DNA from: Oligoflexia bacterium
GTDB taxonomy: Bacteria; Bdellovibrionota; UBA1018
Reading direction: 5' to 3'
Assembly: GCA_903858195.1 (NCBI GenBank)
Contig: CAIOHW010000172.1
Coordinates: forward strand, 1 to 21,777
DNA length: 21,777 nucleotides
Position 1 is the stretch's first letter. Each line of letters begins with the position of its first letter. Shown here piece after piece: positions 1 through 8,028 of the stretch. The position numbers and the translations under genes were made by a program. The notes under the pieces were generated by a model. That model saw nothing but the letters and a program-made list of their open reading frames with translations. It ran no database searches and was not told the DNA's origin.

Positions 1-585
1 CGGGTGATCGCCAAGATCACGGGCAAGGAGGAGTCCTACGACGTTTCAACCTTCAAGCTCTTCGGTGAGCACAATAAGGAGAATCTCATGGCGGCCATCT
101 GCGCCGCGCGGGCGCAGGGAGTTTCGCCGGCAGCGATCCAGTCGGTGATCCAGAATTTCAAGGGTGTCGCCCACCGTCTTGAGTTCGTGCGCAAGAAGGA
201 CGGAGTCTATTTCGTGAACGACTCCAAGGGCACCAATGTCATGAGCGTCCAGCGGAGTCTGAGCGCTTTTGGCAAGAATCCCATCATCCTGATTGCGGGC
301 GGCAAGGATAAGAACATGGAGTTCACTCCGCTTGCTCCTCTGGTCAAGGATCGCTGCAAGATCCTGATCCTGCTGGGCGAGGCCAAGGAAAAGATGAATC
401 GTGCCATCGGAGACTGTGCAGAGACCTTCCTGGTCGGAACATTTGAGGAGGCCGTGCTGCTGGCATTCCAGAAGTCCCGCAGCGGCGACATCATTCTCCT
501 TTCGCCTGGATGCGCCAGTTTCGACATGTTCCGCAACTATGAGGAACGTGGCGACTACTTCAAGAAGCTGGTCTCCCAGCTCTGA
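1..585 (+). CDS. murD: UDP-N-acetylmuramoyl-L-alanine:D-glutamate ligase, C-terminal part
   Basis: MurD is the cytoplasmic ligase that adds D-glutamate to UDP-MurNAc-L-Ala using ATP. The reading frame is open from the first base, so the gene starts upstream and only about 194 C-terminal residues are present. They hold the end of the central ATPase domain and the C-terminal ligase domain. Visible family motifs are GEHNKENLMAA, AHRLEF, NDSKGTN, GGKDKN and, near the end, LSPGCASFDMF followed by NYEERG. The stop codon lies 12 bases before ftsW, as expected for a dcw operon. The order murD-ftsW-murG-murC-murB is the standard one. Identification is secure; the N-terminal UDP-binding domain cannot be judged. 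Confidence 0.97.
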   Translation, partial: RVIAKITGKEESYDVSTFKLFGEHNKENLMAAICAARAQGVSPAAIQSVIQNFKGVAHRLEFVRKKDGVYFVNDSKGTNVMSVQRSLSAFGKNPIILIAGGKDKNMEFTPLAPLVKDRCKILILLGEAKEKMNRAIGDCAETFLVGTFEEAVLLAFQKSRSGDIILLSPGCASFDMFRNYEERGDYFKKLVSQL

Positions 586-597
586 TCGGATAGCTCG

Positions 598-1761
598 ATG
601 AGGCGTCCTCTTGAATGGCTGCGAGAGCGGTTGCAGGTCAGGACGCTCAGCTTGAGCGGAGTGGACCCGGTACTGCTGATCCTGACTGCGGGCCTGGTGA
701 TCTTCGGATTGATCATGGTCTACAGCTCCTCATTTATCTTTGCCCAGGAGCGCACAGGCGATGGGTTTGCCTTCATCAAGAAACAGCTCGCGTTCGCCGC
801 AATGGGGGGGCTGCTGCTCTCGGTTTCAGCTCAGGTCCCTTACGAGAACTGGAAAAAGTGGGCCTATCCGCTGCTCGGTACGGCTGTCTTGTCCCTCCTG
901 CTCGTATTGATCCCGGGCCTCGGTGCCAGAACGGGCGGAGCCCAGAGGTGGATCCGGCTGCTGGGCTTCCAGTTCCAGCCCGGCGAGTGGACCAAGTTTG
1001 CCTGCATGGTCTTTGTGGCTCGGCAGTTGACGCTCAAGCAGGACAAACTTTCGAGGTTCGTGCCGGCGGTGCTTTCAGTCTTCGTACTGCTTTTGCCGGT
1101 GTTTGTGCTTCTCCTTCTTCAGCCTGATTTCGGATCGACTGCGGTGATCGTCATGGTGGCTTTCCTCCTGATGTTCCTCGCTGGTGTGCCGATGCGGTTC
1201 CTTGGCCCGGTGCTTGCGGGAGGCCTCGGCGCAGGAATGTTGCTGGCGCTGGGTTCAGCGTACCGCAGGGCTCGTATCATGGCCTTTCTCGACCCTTGGA
1301 GCGATCCGGGCGGCCGGGGCTTCCAGATCATCCAGTCGTTCGTGGGGCTCCACTCGGGCGGAATCTCCGGTGTGGGTCTCGGTAACGGCAAGGAGAAGCT
1401 CTTCTTTCTGCCCGAGGCGCACAATGACTTCATCTTCTCGGTCGTGGGCGAGGAGCTCGGTTTTATCGGGCTCTGTGCAGTTGTGCTGGGCTTTGTTCTG
1501 CTGATCTACCGCGGTCTCGTCATTTCCTGGCAGGCATGGGAGCGGCGAGGGGATCTCTTTGCGATGCTCCTGGGGAGCGGAATCACGCTCCTGCTTGGCG
1601 TGCAGGCGTTCCTGAACATGGCGGTCGTGCTCGGGCTGATTCCGACCAAGGGCCTCGCGCTGCCGTTCATCAGTTACGGCGGCTCGGCCCTGGTCATCGA
1701 TCTTTTTGCGATGGGTGTGCTCCTCAATATCTCGCGCTCCACTGCGGGGAAGGGGGAGTGA
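598..1761 (+). CDS. ftsW: Septal peptidoglycan glycosyltransferase FtsW (SEDS family)
   Basis: FtsW is the multi-spanning inner-membrane SEDS protein that polymerises lipid II at the division site together with a class B penicillin-binding protein. The 387-residue product has a short cytoplasmic N-terminus and about ten hydrophobic segments, the first near residues 24-44. Typical motifs are GGAQRWIRL and QPGEW in the first large loop, QPDFGSTAVI, a long periplasmic segment with HSGGISGVGLGNGKEK and LPEAHNDFIFSVVGEELG, and near the C-terminus GLIPTKGLALPFISYGGSA. No strong ribosome binding site precedes the ATG, so translation may be coupled to murD. Its TGA overlaps the murG ATG by one base (TGATG). 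FtsW fits better than RodA because of the dcw context. Confidence 0.97.
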   Translation: MRRPLEWLRERLQVRTLSLSGVDPVLLILTAGLVIFGLIMVYSSSFIFAQERTGDGFAFIKKQLAFAAMGGLLLSVSAQVPYENWKKWAYPLLGTAVLSLLLVLIPGLGARTGGAQRWIRLLGFQFQPGEWTKFACMVFVARQLTLKQDKLSRFVPAVLSVFVLLLPVFVLLLLQPDFGSTAVIVMVAFLLMFLAGVPMRFLGPVLAGGLGAGMLLALGSAYRRARIMAFLDPWSDPGGRGFQIIQSFVGLHSGGISGVGLGNGKEKLFFLPEAHNDFIFSVVGEELGFIGLCAVVLGFVLLIYRGLVISWQAWERRGDLFAMLLGSGITLLLGVQAFLNMAVVLGLIPTKGLALPFISYGGSALVIDLFAMGVLLNISRSTAGKGE

Positions 1762-2882
1762 TGCACATTTTCGGTGCCCGCGATTGCCTGTTTGTCACCG
1801 GCGGCGGAACAGCAGGACATATTTATGCCGGGATTTCGATCGCGGATCGCTGGCGAGAGCTGAACCCTCGGTCTGAAATCCATTTCGTTGGAGCTCGCGG
1901 GGGGATGGAAGAGCGCTTGGTTGCACGCACCCAGTACCCGCTGCACTTGATGCCCATGGGGGCGTGGAACGGGATGTCCTGGCTTCGGCGGATCAAGACC
2001 GCATTCCAGATTCCATGGTCATCGAGCCTCGCGGCGCTCTGGCTGCTAAGGAAGCGTCCCCGGGCAGTGGTGGGCGTGGGAGGATACGCATCCTTCCCGC
2101 TGGTACTCGCCGCGGCCTTCACGGGTTGGCTCTGGGGATGCCGTGTGGCCATCCTTGAGCAGAATGTGCTTCCGGGTCTCACCAACCGCGTACTCGGTCG
2201 GTTTGCCCGCAGGGTGTTCGCAGCATTTCCAGGTGCTGAGAGTGTGTTCGGAGCCCAAAAAGTGATGGTCACCGGAAACCCAATCCGTTCGAGCATGAAG
2301 CGCCTTCCGCCTGCCTCCGGAAAACCCTTCACTATTTTTGTCTTTGGCGGGAGCCAGGGTGCCGTAGGCATCAATACCCTTGTGGTTGAGGCGTTGCCGG
2401 CACTCAAGGCCTCTGGCCTTCCCATTAGGATCATCCACCAGACCGGAGAGCGTGATCACGAACGCGTGAGCCGTGCCTACCAGGCTCACGGACCAGTCGA
2501 TGGCAGCGGCTTCGAGATCCGGGTGGAGAAGTTCATCTACGAGATGCTCGAGGCTTACGGGCAGGCAGATGTACTCGTTTGCCGGGCGGGCTCATCTACA
2601 CTTGCTGAAATTGCGGCGGTCGGCAGGGCTGCGATCCTCATTCCGCTCGTTTCGCGCGATCGCCATCAGGTCTACAATGCTGAGTATTTTGCGCGTGCAG
2701 GTGCGGCGAGGATGCTCATGCAGGGCGAGGTGACAGGCGATGGCCTTGCCAAAAGTCTGATCGATCTGGCGAAAAAGCCCGAAGAGCTCCGGTCCATCGA
2801 GCAGAAAGTCACGACCTTCAGTATGCCTGATGCCGTGAGCCGTATTGTGGCCGATCTGTCGCCAGCCGGAGGCCAAGCATGA
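1761..2882 (+). CDS. murG: UDP-GlcNAc:lipid I N-acetylglucosaminyltransferase MurG
   Basis: MurG converts lipid I to lipid II on the cytoplasmic face of the inner membrane. The 373-residue product is a GT28 glycosyltransferase with two Rossmann-like halves. The N-terminal glycine loop GGGTAGHI is at residues 14-21. Further on are GVGGYASFPLVLAA and LEQN in the acceptor half, then FVFGGSQGA, CRAGSSTLAEIAA and HQVYNAEYFARAGAARML in the UDP-GlcNAc half. The frame stays open about 75 codons upstream, but that part lies inside ftsW and has no MurG character. The ATG overlapping the ftsW stop gives the normal family N-terminus. The 3' end overlaps murC by four bases (ATGA), suggesting translational coupling. 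Confidence 0.97.
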   Translation: MHIFGARDCLFVTGGGTAGHIYAGISIADRWRELNPRSEIHFVGARGGMEERLVARTQYPLHLMPMGAWNGMSWLRRIKTAFQIPWSSSLAALWLLRKRPRAVVGVGGYASFPLVLAAAFTGWLWGCRVAILEQNVLPGLTNRVLGRFARRVFAAFPGAESVFGAQKVMVTGNPIRSSMKRLPPASGKPFTIFVFGGSQGAVGINTLVVEALPALKASGLPIRIIHQTGERDHERVSRAYQAHGPVDGSGFEIRVEKFIYEMLEAYGQADVLVCRAGSSTLAEIAAVGRAAILIPLVSRDRHQVYNAEYFARAGAARMLMQGEVTGDGLAKSLIDLAKKPEELRSIEQKVTTFSMPDAVSRIVADLSPAGGQA

Positions 2883-4297
2883 GGCAACGCAAGGATCAGC
2901 GGGATCTGCAGCTGCATTTCGTCGGAATTGGTGGAATCGGGATGAGCGGCATCGCCGAGGTTTTCCTGAACCAGGGGTTCAGGGTGAGCGGATCTGATCT
3001 CGCTGAGTCCGAGACCACGCGCAGGCTCGCACGCCTGGGGGTGCGATTCCATTTGGGACATTCCGGCGTGAATGTGGATGGAGCCGATGTGGTGGTGGTG
3101 TCTTCTGCCGTCGGAACCGAAAATCCCGAGCTGGTTGAGGCGAGGCGGCGCCGGATTCCCGTCATTCGTCGGGCCGAGATGCTGGCTGAACTCATGCGCG
3201 GCAAGGTGGGTGTAGCGGTTGCCGGAACTCACGGAAAGACAACCACCACATCCATGCTTTCGGTCGTCCTGAGCTCGGCGGGGTGGGATCCTACGCTGGT
3301 GATCGGCGGTAAGGTGGACTCGCTTGGAGGCAATGCCAAGCTCGGGAAGAGCCAATTTGTGGTTGCCGAGGCTGATGAGAGCGACGGCTCCTTCCTGCAG
3401 CTGCCGGCCACCTACGGAATCATTACCAACATCGACAACGATCATCTCGATCACTACGGGTCGCTTGCGGCGATCGACGAAGCGTTTGCCACGTTTGTTT
3501 CCAACCTCCCGTTCTATGGACTTGCCGCCGTCTGTGGCGAGGATCCCGGCGTCAGACGGGTGCTGTCGCACTTCAGCAAGCCGGTGGTGACCTACGGACT
3601 TTCCAACCAGTGGGACTTCTTTGCTGAGAATATCCGTGCCGAAGGACTGGTCTCCCGATTTGACCTCCACCAGCGCGGAGTCGGCCGCCTGGGGGAGCTG
3701 GTGGTCAGGATTCCCGGCCGGCATAATGTGCTGAATGCCCTTGCAGTGGCCGCAGTCGCTCTAGGTATGGGCCTGGGTTTCGAGGACATTGCCCGTGGCA
3801 TCTCGCAGTTTAGCGGCGTCAAACGCCGTTTTGAGATTCGCTGGCAGTCTTCCGCGGGCGACCAGGTGATCGTAGATGATTACGGGCATCATCCGACCGA
3901 GATTGCAGCAACTCTTGCGGCTGCCCGCCAGTACTGGAAGGGCAGGATCCTGGTGGTTTTCCAGCCGCACCGCTACACGCGAACGCTGAACTGCCGCGAA
4001 GGCTTCTGGAGCGCCTTTGGGCAAGCGGACCGTGTTTTCCTCACCGACATCTACTCGGCCGGAGAGCCGCCTATCGAGGGGCTGACTTCCGGAGTGCTGG
4101 CCATGGAGATCCAAGACCGTAGCGGTTCAGGCCTGAAGGTCAGTGCGACCGGAGATCTGGCCTCGACCGAGAAGGCACTGCTTGCCGAATTCCGTCCCGG
4201 GGACCTGATCCTCTGCATGGGGGCAGGCTCGATCACCAGGCTACCAGCACAGCTCATCGCTCACCTGCCCGGCGACGGAGAGACCCATGGCGCCTGA
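2879..4297 (+). CDS. murC: UDP-N-acetylmuramate:L-alanine ligase MurC
   Basis: MurC is the cytoplasmic ATP-dependent ligase that adds L-alanine to UDP-MurNAc, the first amino acid of the stem peptide. The 472-residue product has the expected three domains. The N-terminal UDP-binding part contains HFVGIGGIGMSGIAEV (residues 13-28). The central ATPase has the P-loop GTHGKTTTTS (117-126), EADESDGSF and ITNIDNDHLDHYG. The C-terminal ligase part has GVKRRFE, VDDYGHHPTEI and FQPHRYTRT. Length is normal for the family and no key motif is missing. It starts inside the murG stop (ATGA) and its last 11 bases overlap murB, so the three genes are likely one transcript. Confidence 0.97.
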   Translation: MRQRKDQRDLQLHFVGIGGIGMSGIAEVFLNQGFRVSGSDLAESETTRRLARLGVRFHLGHSGVNVDGADVVVVSSAVGTENPELVEARRRRIPVIRRAEMLAELMRGKVGVAVAGTHGKTTTTSMLSVVLSSAGWDPTLVIGGKVDSLGGNAKLGKSQFVVAEADESDGSFLQLPATYGIITNIDNDHLDHYGSLAAIDEAFATFVSNLPFYGLAAVCGEDPGVRRVLSHFSKPVVTYGLSNQWDFFAENIRAEGLVSRFDLHQRGVGRLGELVVRIPGRHNVLNALAVAAVALGMGLGFEDIARGISQFSGVKRRFEIRWQSSAGDQVIVDDYGHHPTEIAATLAAARQYWKGRILVVFQPHRYTRTLNCREGFWSAFGQADRVFLTDIYSAGEPPIEGLTSGVLAMEIQDRSGSGLKVSATGDLASTEKALLAEFRPGDLILCMGAGSITRLPAQLIAHLPGDGETHGA

Positions 4298-5225
4298 CCT
4301 CGGCTGGTTCAGGGAGCACGCAGGGTCATTCCATGGCGAGCTTCGTTTTGACGAGCCGCTCACGCGCCACACCTACTATCGAATCGGCGGTCCCGCACCA
4401 CTGCTTGCCATCCCGCGCGGCGAGGCCGATCTGAGGTGGCTGCGACAGGGTATCGATCACTCGGGCGTTGACTGGTTCGTGCTGGGTCTTGGCTCCAATC
4501 TGCTGGTCTCGGACTCGGGCTTTCCGGGAGTGGTGATCAAGACCTCACGCTTGGATCAGGAGATCACTGCGACTCCCACAGAAGGGGAATCGTTGCTGGT
4601 GCGCACGGGCTGCAGCATTGCGGTCTCAAGCTTCCTGCGTCGTGCGGCCCAGGAGGGCTGGTCAGGTTTTGAGAGGCTGGCAGGCGTTCCTGGCTCGATG
4701 GGTGGAGTCGTGGTCATGAATGCCGGCACGCATCTTGGCGAAGCCTGCGACCTGATCGAGAGCGTCGAGACTTTCAATTTTTCGTCCCTCCAGTCCCGAT
4801 ACTTCAGTCGCGACGAAATGGCCTTCGAATACCGACGGAATCTCTTCCTGCCTGCCGCCTCGTTTGTGATGGCGGTGAACTGGCGTTCGGCAAGGCAGGA
4901 TCCCTCAGTGGTCAGGAAGTCGATCGACGAGACGCTCGAACGCAGAAAGTCCACGCAGCCGGTCGATTACCCATCCTGCGGCAGCGTTTTCAAAAACCCC
5001 GCCGGCACGGGTATGCGGGCCTGGCAGGTGGTGGATGGCCTCGGGCTTCGCGGCCATCGAGTCGGAAACGCACAGTTTGCCGAGAAGCACAGCAACTTCA
5101 TCATCAATCTAGGGGGAGCGCGCGCTTCCGAGGTCCGGTCCCTCATCGAGCTTGCCAAGCGGCGTGCCGCAGACGAGCTCGGCATCCGTCTCGAAGAGGA
5201 AGTGCACTTCTTGGGCTCTTTCTAG
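4287..5225 (+). CDS. murB: UDP-N-acetylenolpyruvoylglucosamine reductase MurB
   Basis: MurB is the FAD- and NADPH-dependent reductase that forms UDP-MurNAc from its enolpyruvyl precursor. The 312-residue protein has the FAD-binding motifs YYRIGGPAPLL and GLGSNLLVSDSGF, the substrate segment GFERLAGVPGSMGG with VVMNAG, the YRRNLF motif, and SCGSVFKNPAG, whose Ser at residue 233 should be the catalytic proton donor. It ends with a Glu-rich EEEVHFLG tail. The compact architecture resembles type II MurB rather than the longer E. coli type I. The ATG is preceded by a GGAGA ribosome binding site and overlaps murC by 11 bases. No ddl follows, and the stop is three bases from the stop of a gene on the other strand. 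Confidence 0.96.
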   Translation: MAPDLGWFREHAGSFHGELRFDEPLTRHTYYRIGGPAPLLAIPRGEADLRWLRQGIDHSGVDWFVLGLGSNLLVSDSGFPGVVIKTSRLDQEITATPTEGESLLVRTGCSIAVSSFLRRAAQEGWSGFERLAGVPGSMGGVVVMNAGTHLGEACDLIESVETFNFSSLQSRYFSRDEMAFEYRRNLFLPAASFVMAVNWRSARQDPSVVRKSIDETLERRKSTQPVDYPSCGSVFKNPAGTGMRAWQVVDGLGLRGHRVGNAQFAEKHSNFIINLGGARASEVRSLIELAKRRAADELGIRLEEEVHFLGSF

Positions 5226-5228
5226 GGC

Positions 5229-6599
5229 CTAGTTCGAGGTGTAAGGAACGACCACCGTTTGTCCGGGTGCGAGCTTCGCCACCTTTTCAAGCTCCGGCTG
5301 GATTCTGGAGGCCGTGCCCAGAACGGAAATCGTCAGGCCCTCGGGACGTAGAAACTCTTTCAGGGCCCGGTTCACTTCTTCAAGAGTGACGGCTTCGAGC
5401 CGGTCCTTGAAGTTCTCGAAGAATCCATCAGCGAGTCCGAGAGTCTTTTCGAGGATCCGGTTCTCGATCCGCTTCTTGGGGGTATCATTGATGAATGCGG
5501 CGCTGTTGATGGAGCTTTGTCGGGCAAGCTCAAACTCCTCACGCGTGATCCCTTTTTCCCTGAGGGACTCGATCATGGCAAGCGTGTGTGCGAGAGCGGC
5601 TGGCGTGTCCTTTTCGGCCGGAAACAGGTGCACCTGCCAGGAGCGGGGTTGCACGCCGAACCGAAAAGCGCTCGATGCCCCGTAAGACCAGCCCCGTTTC
5701 ACGCGGATCTCCTGCATCAGGCGCGAGAGGAAAGAGCCGCCTCCAAACGCAGTATTACCCAGGTAGAGTGCATGATGTCTGGGGTCGGTCATGAGCGTGC
5801 CTTCCTGGCCAATCTCGATCTGGGTCTGGGTGCGATCCGGCTTGTCGACAATCTGCAAGCGCCTGGTAGTCGATGTCTCGGGCGTCGAAATTACCGGAAG
5901 CGGTTGCCGTCCGGGCATTCGTGCCGAGAGTGAATCGGCCCACTTCCTGAACCCCGCCGGCTCGATGTCTCCAGCACCGAGGAAAAGCAATCGATCCCGG
6001 TTCATGAGTCTTTCATGGTGACGCACAAGATCCGTCCGCTGGATCTGCTCGACATTGGAGATGGTACCCGCCACCGGCCTCCCATAGGGATGGCCCTTGA
6101 AAAGAAACCGCGTGAATTGCTTGGTGCTGAGACCATGGTCGTTCGACTGCTCAGAAAGGAGTGAGGAAACGGTCTCGGTCCTGAGTTTACGGATTTCGCT
6201 CTCAGGAAAAACAGGATCGAGCACCAACTCGTCAATCAGTGCCAGAAACTCCGGAAGCTTTCGGCTCAGCACAGCTCCGCGGACAATCATGTATTCCGCG
6301 CGAGTCTCCACCCCAAGCTGAGCGCCCCATTGGTCGAGCATCAGGTCGATCTGCTCCTTGGTGTGGCGCCGCGATCCGCGCATCAACATCTCTGCCATGA
6401 ACCGCGTCAGTCCGAGTCGGTCGGCCGGGTCTGATACCGATCCTCCAGAGACCACGAGGTTCACATAGGAGATCGGAACACGGGCATCGCGCTCCACCTC
6501 GACTTCTGCAGCATGGGCCCAGTTTAAGGCCGCCACAAGGGACGCTAGGGTCACGAGCGATGCGACGGAACTCAGCTGCTTCATTCTTGGGTATTTCAT
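5229..6599 (-). CDS. M16 peptidase family protein without zinc motif (partner subunit)
   Basis: This 456-residue protein has the two-domain M16 (pitrilysin-like) fold. At the site where active members carry HxxEH the segment reads GLTRFMAEMLMRG, so the metal ligands are missing and it is probably not a peptidase alone. The C-terminal half keeps features of M16 partner subunits, including GGGSFLSRLMQEIRVKRGWSYG. In known heterodimeric M16B pairs the inactive chain helps form the substrate chamber; that role is inferred here. The N-terminus MKYPRMKQL followed by a hydrophobic stretch ending AHA-AEV is a signal peptide, so it should be periplasmic. I chose the ATG at 6599, eight bases after GAGG; an in-frame ATG at 6626 would overlap the upstream gene. 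It lies 10 bases after the catalytic M16 gene. Confidence 0.9.
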   Translation of the reverse strand: MKYPRMKQLSSVASLVTLASLVAALNWAHAAEVEVERDARVPISYVNLVVSGGSVSDPADRLGLTRFMAEMLMRGSRRHTKEQIDLMLDQWGAQLGVETRAEYMIVRGAVLSRKLPEFLALIDELVLDPVFPESEIRKLRTETVSSLLSEQSNDHGLSTKQFTRFLFKGHPYGRPVAGTISNVEQIQRTDLVRHHERLMNRDRLLFLGAGDIEPAGFRKWADSLSARMPGRQPLPVISTPETSTTRRLQIVDKPDRTQTQIEIGQEGTLMTDPRHHALYLGNTAFGGGSFLSRLMQEIRVKRGWSYGASSAFRFGVQPRSWQVHLFPAEKDTPAALAHTLAMIESLREKGITREEFELARQSSINSAAFINDTPKKRIENRILEKTLGLADGFFENFKDRLEAVTLEEVNRALKEFLRPEGLTISVLGTASRIQPELEKVAKLAPGQTVVVPYTSN

Positions 6600-6609
6600 G
6601 GGCATGACC

Positions 6610-7986
6610 TCAGGTGCTGGGCGCATTCTTTTTCAGGCCGACAACTACGCTTCGGCGGTACTCCGGCAGAAAATTTCTTGCAGCCTCTCGAATCTCATCC
6701 GGCCGGACGGAAAGGAGTCTTTGGAAATACTTCGGGCCGTTTTCAAGTCCGCCCATCTGTGACTCGTAGTGTCCTGCAAATCGGGCCCTCTCCGAATTGG
6801 CCTCAAGGCCGCTGTAATAGTCGAACGCCAGAATGTTTTTGGCCCGCTCAAGCTCCTTTTCAGAAATCGGCTCACGGGCCAATCGCTCGATTTCGGCAAG
6901 GATGACTCGCTCGGCCCCGAGGGCACGCTGGCCTTTTTGCAGCGTCGCCCCGAACAGGAAGATGGATGGATCCTTTGCGCTTGCCGCATAGGCATAGGCG
7001 CCATTGGCGATCCCGGTTTCAACCAGGGCCTTCTGGAGCCTGCTGCTCCTGCCGCCGGACAGGATGGTTTGGAGCAGATCGAGAGCGGGCATATCGTCTG
7101 AAGACATCGCCGGAATGGGGTAGGCCATCATGAGTTTTTCGACTTGAATGTCGAGCTTGAGTGTCTTTCTTCGGGCGGTCTTTTGCTCGGGTTCCAGATC
7201 AGGAACTGCCTGGGGCGTGACGGCACGGGGGTGGCTCCCATAGTGGAGCGCCACGAGCCTTGCCACCTGGCGGGCATCGACATCGCCGCTTACGACGATG
7301 ACGGCGCGATCCGGAGAGTAATTGCGGTCATAAAAGTTTCGGGCATCCTCGGCCTTCATCGCGGCAAGGTCCTCGGCAAATCCGATCACAGGCCAGCGGT
7401 AGGAGTGCTTCGTAAAGGCCAGTCCATAGATCTCCTGGTAGAGCGTTCCATCCGGATTGTTTTCGGTGCGAAATCGGCGCTCATTTTGAACCACCTCGCG
7501 CTCGGTGGAGAACGACGCATCGTTCACGACAAGGTTGCGCATCCGATCGGCTTCGAGTTGAACGATCAGCTCGAGTCTCTCCTTGGGAAGCTCCTGCACG
7601 TAAGTGGTGTGGTCGTGGGTGGTGTAGGCGTTCTCGCCCTCCACGCCTGCTGCCTCAAGACGCCGATCAAATTCACCGTCGGGAACCTTCTGGGTACCCT
7701 TGAACATCATGTGCTCGAAGAGGTGCGCAAGTCCGGTCCTTCCCACCTCTTCATCGCGGGAGCCCACGTCATACCAAGTCTGGTAGGCGAAGGTGGGGGA
7801 TGACTCGTCTTCGATGACAAGAAGGCGGAGCCCGTTCTGAAGCCTGAACCGATGGGCCTTGATGCCGTCGGCAATCGGGATCTGATCACCCTCTGGGCCT
7901 CCGGGCAGGCCGAGGTGGGCGCAGGAGGCAGCCAAAAAACCGACGAGGATCGAAGTTGCAAAGAGCGGCTTTCTTGAGGTTTTCAT
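6610..7986 (-). CDS. M16 zinc metallopeptidase, catalytic subunit, probable lipoprotein
   Basis: This 458-residue zinc endopeptidase of family M16 carries the inverted zinc motif HLFEH at residues 88-92. The third ligand is Glu169 in VVQNERR, at exactly the family spacing. The second half contains the M16C-type domain (for example GGRSSRLQKALVE). The N-terminus has a basic start, a hydrophobic core and LAASC, a plausible lipobox with Cys22. It is therefore probably an envelope lipoprotein, although Ala at -3 makes the lipobox imperfect. M16B enzymes of this type degrade peptides in the periplasm; the substrate is unknown. It is the first gene of a two-gene operon with the inactive partner and is transcribed away from ftsQ across a 42-base gap. 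Confidence 0.93.
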   Translation of the reverse strand: MKTSRKPLFATSILVGFLAASCAHLGLPGGPEGDQIPIADGIKAHRFRLQNGLRLLVIEDESSPTFAYQTWYDVGSRDEEVGRTGLAHLFEHMMFKGTQKVPDGEFDRRLEAAGVEGENAYTTHDHTTYVQELPKERLELIVQLEADRMRNLVVNDASFSTEREVVQNERRFRTENNPDGTLYQEIYGLAFTKHSYRWPVIGFAEDLAAMKAEDARNFYDRNYSPDRAVIVVSGDVDARQVARLVALHYGSHPRAVTPQAVPDLEPEQKTARRKTLKLDIQVEKLMMAYPIPAMSSDDMPALDLLQTILSGGRSSRLQKALVETGIANGAYAYAASAKDPSIFLFGATLQKGQRALGAERVILAEIERLAREPISEKELERAKNILAFDYYSGLEANSERARFAGHYESQMGGLENGPKYFQRLLSVRPDEIREAARNFLPEYRRSVVVGLKKNAPST

Positions 7987-8028
7987 GATGGTCTCTTCCG
8001 TCCAAATTTTTTACACTGAAGGGAACCC
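7987..8028. promoter_or_regulatory. Divergent intergenic region, M16 operon / ftsQ
   Basis: Only 42 bases separate the two divergent start codons. They contain GAAGGGAA before ftsQ (+) and GGAAGAG before the M16 gene (-), both acceptable ribosome binding sites, around a short T-rich core (aaattttttacact). Because the M16 operon interrupts the cluster, ftsQ, ftsA and ftsZ need a promoter here or inside the M16 gene. No convincing -35/-10 pair could be assigned. The shared region is inferred from gene orientation. Confidence 0.35.

Noticed and set aside
1536..1760. Upstream in-frame extension of murG
   Set aside because: The extension lies within the FtsW C-terminus in another frame. The ATG at 1761 gives the standard MurG start and overlaps the ftsW stop.
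2672..3724. Open frame of 350 codons antisense to murG and murC
   Set aside because: It covers conserved motifs of two well-identified genes on the plus strand and shows no family motif of its own.
7144..7803. Open frame of 219 codons on the plus strand opposite the M16 gene
   Set aside because: It is a shadow of the HLFEH-containing peptidase, with no domain, promoter or ribosome binding site seen.
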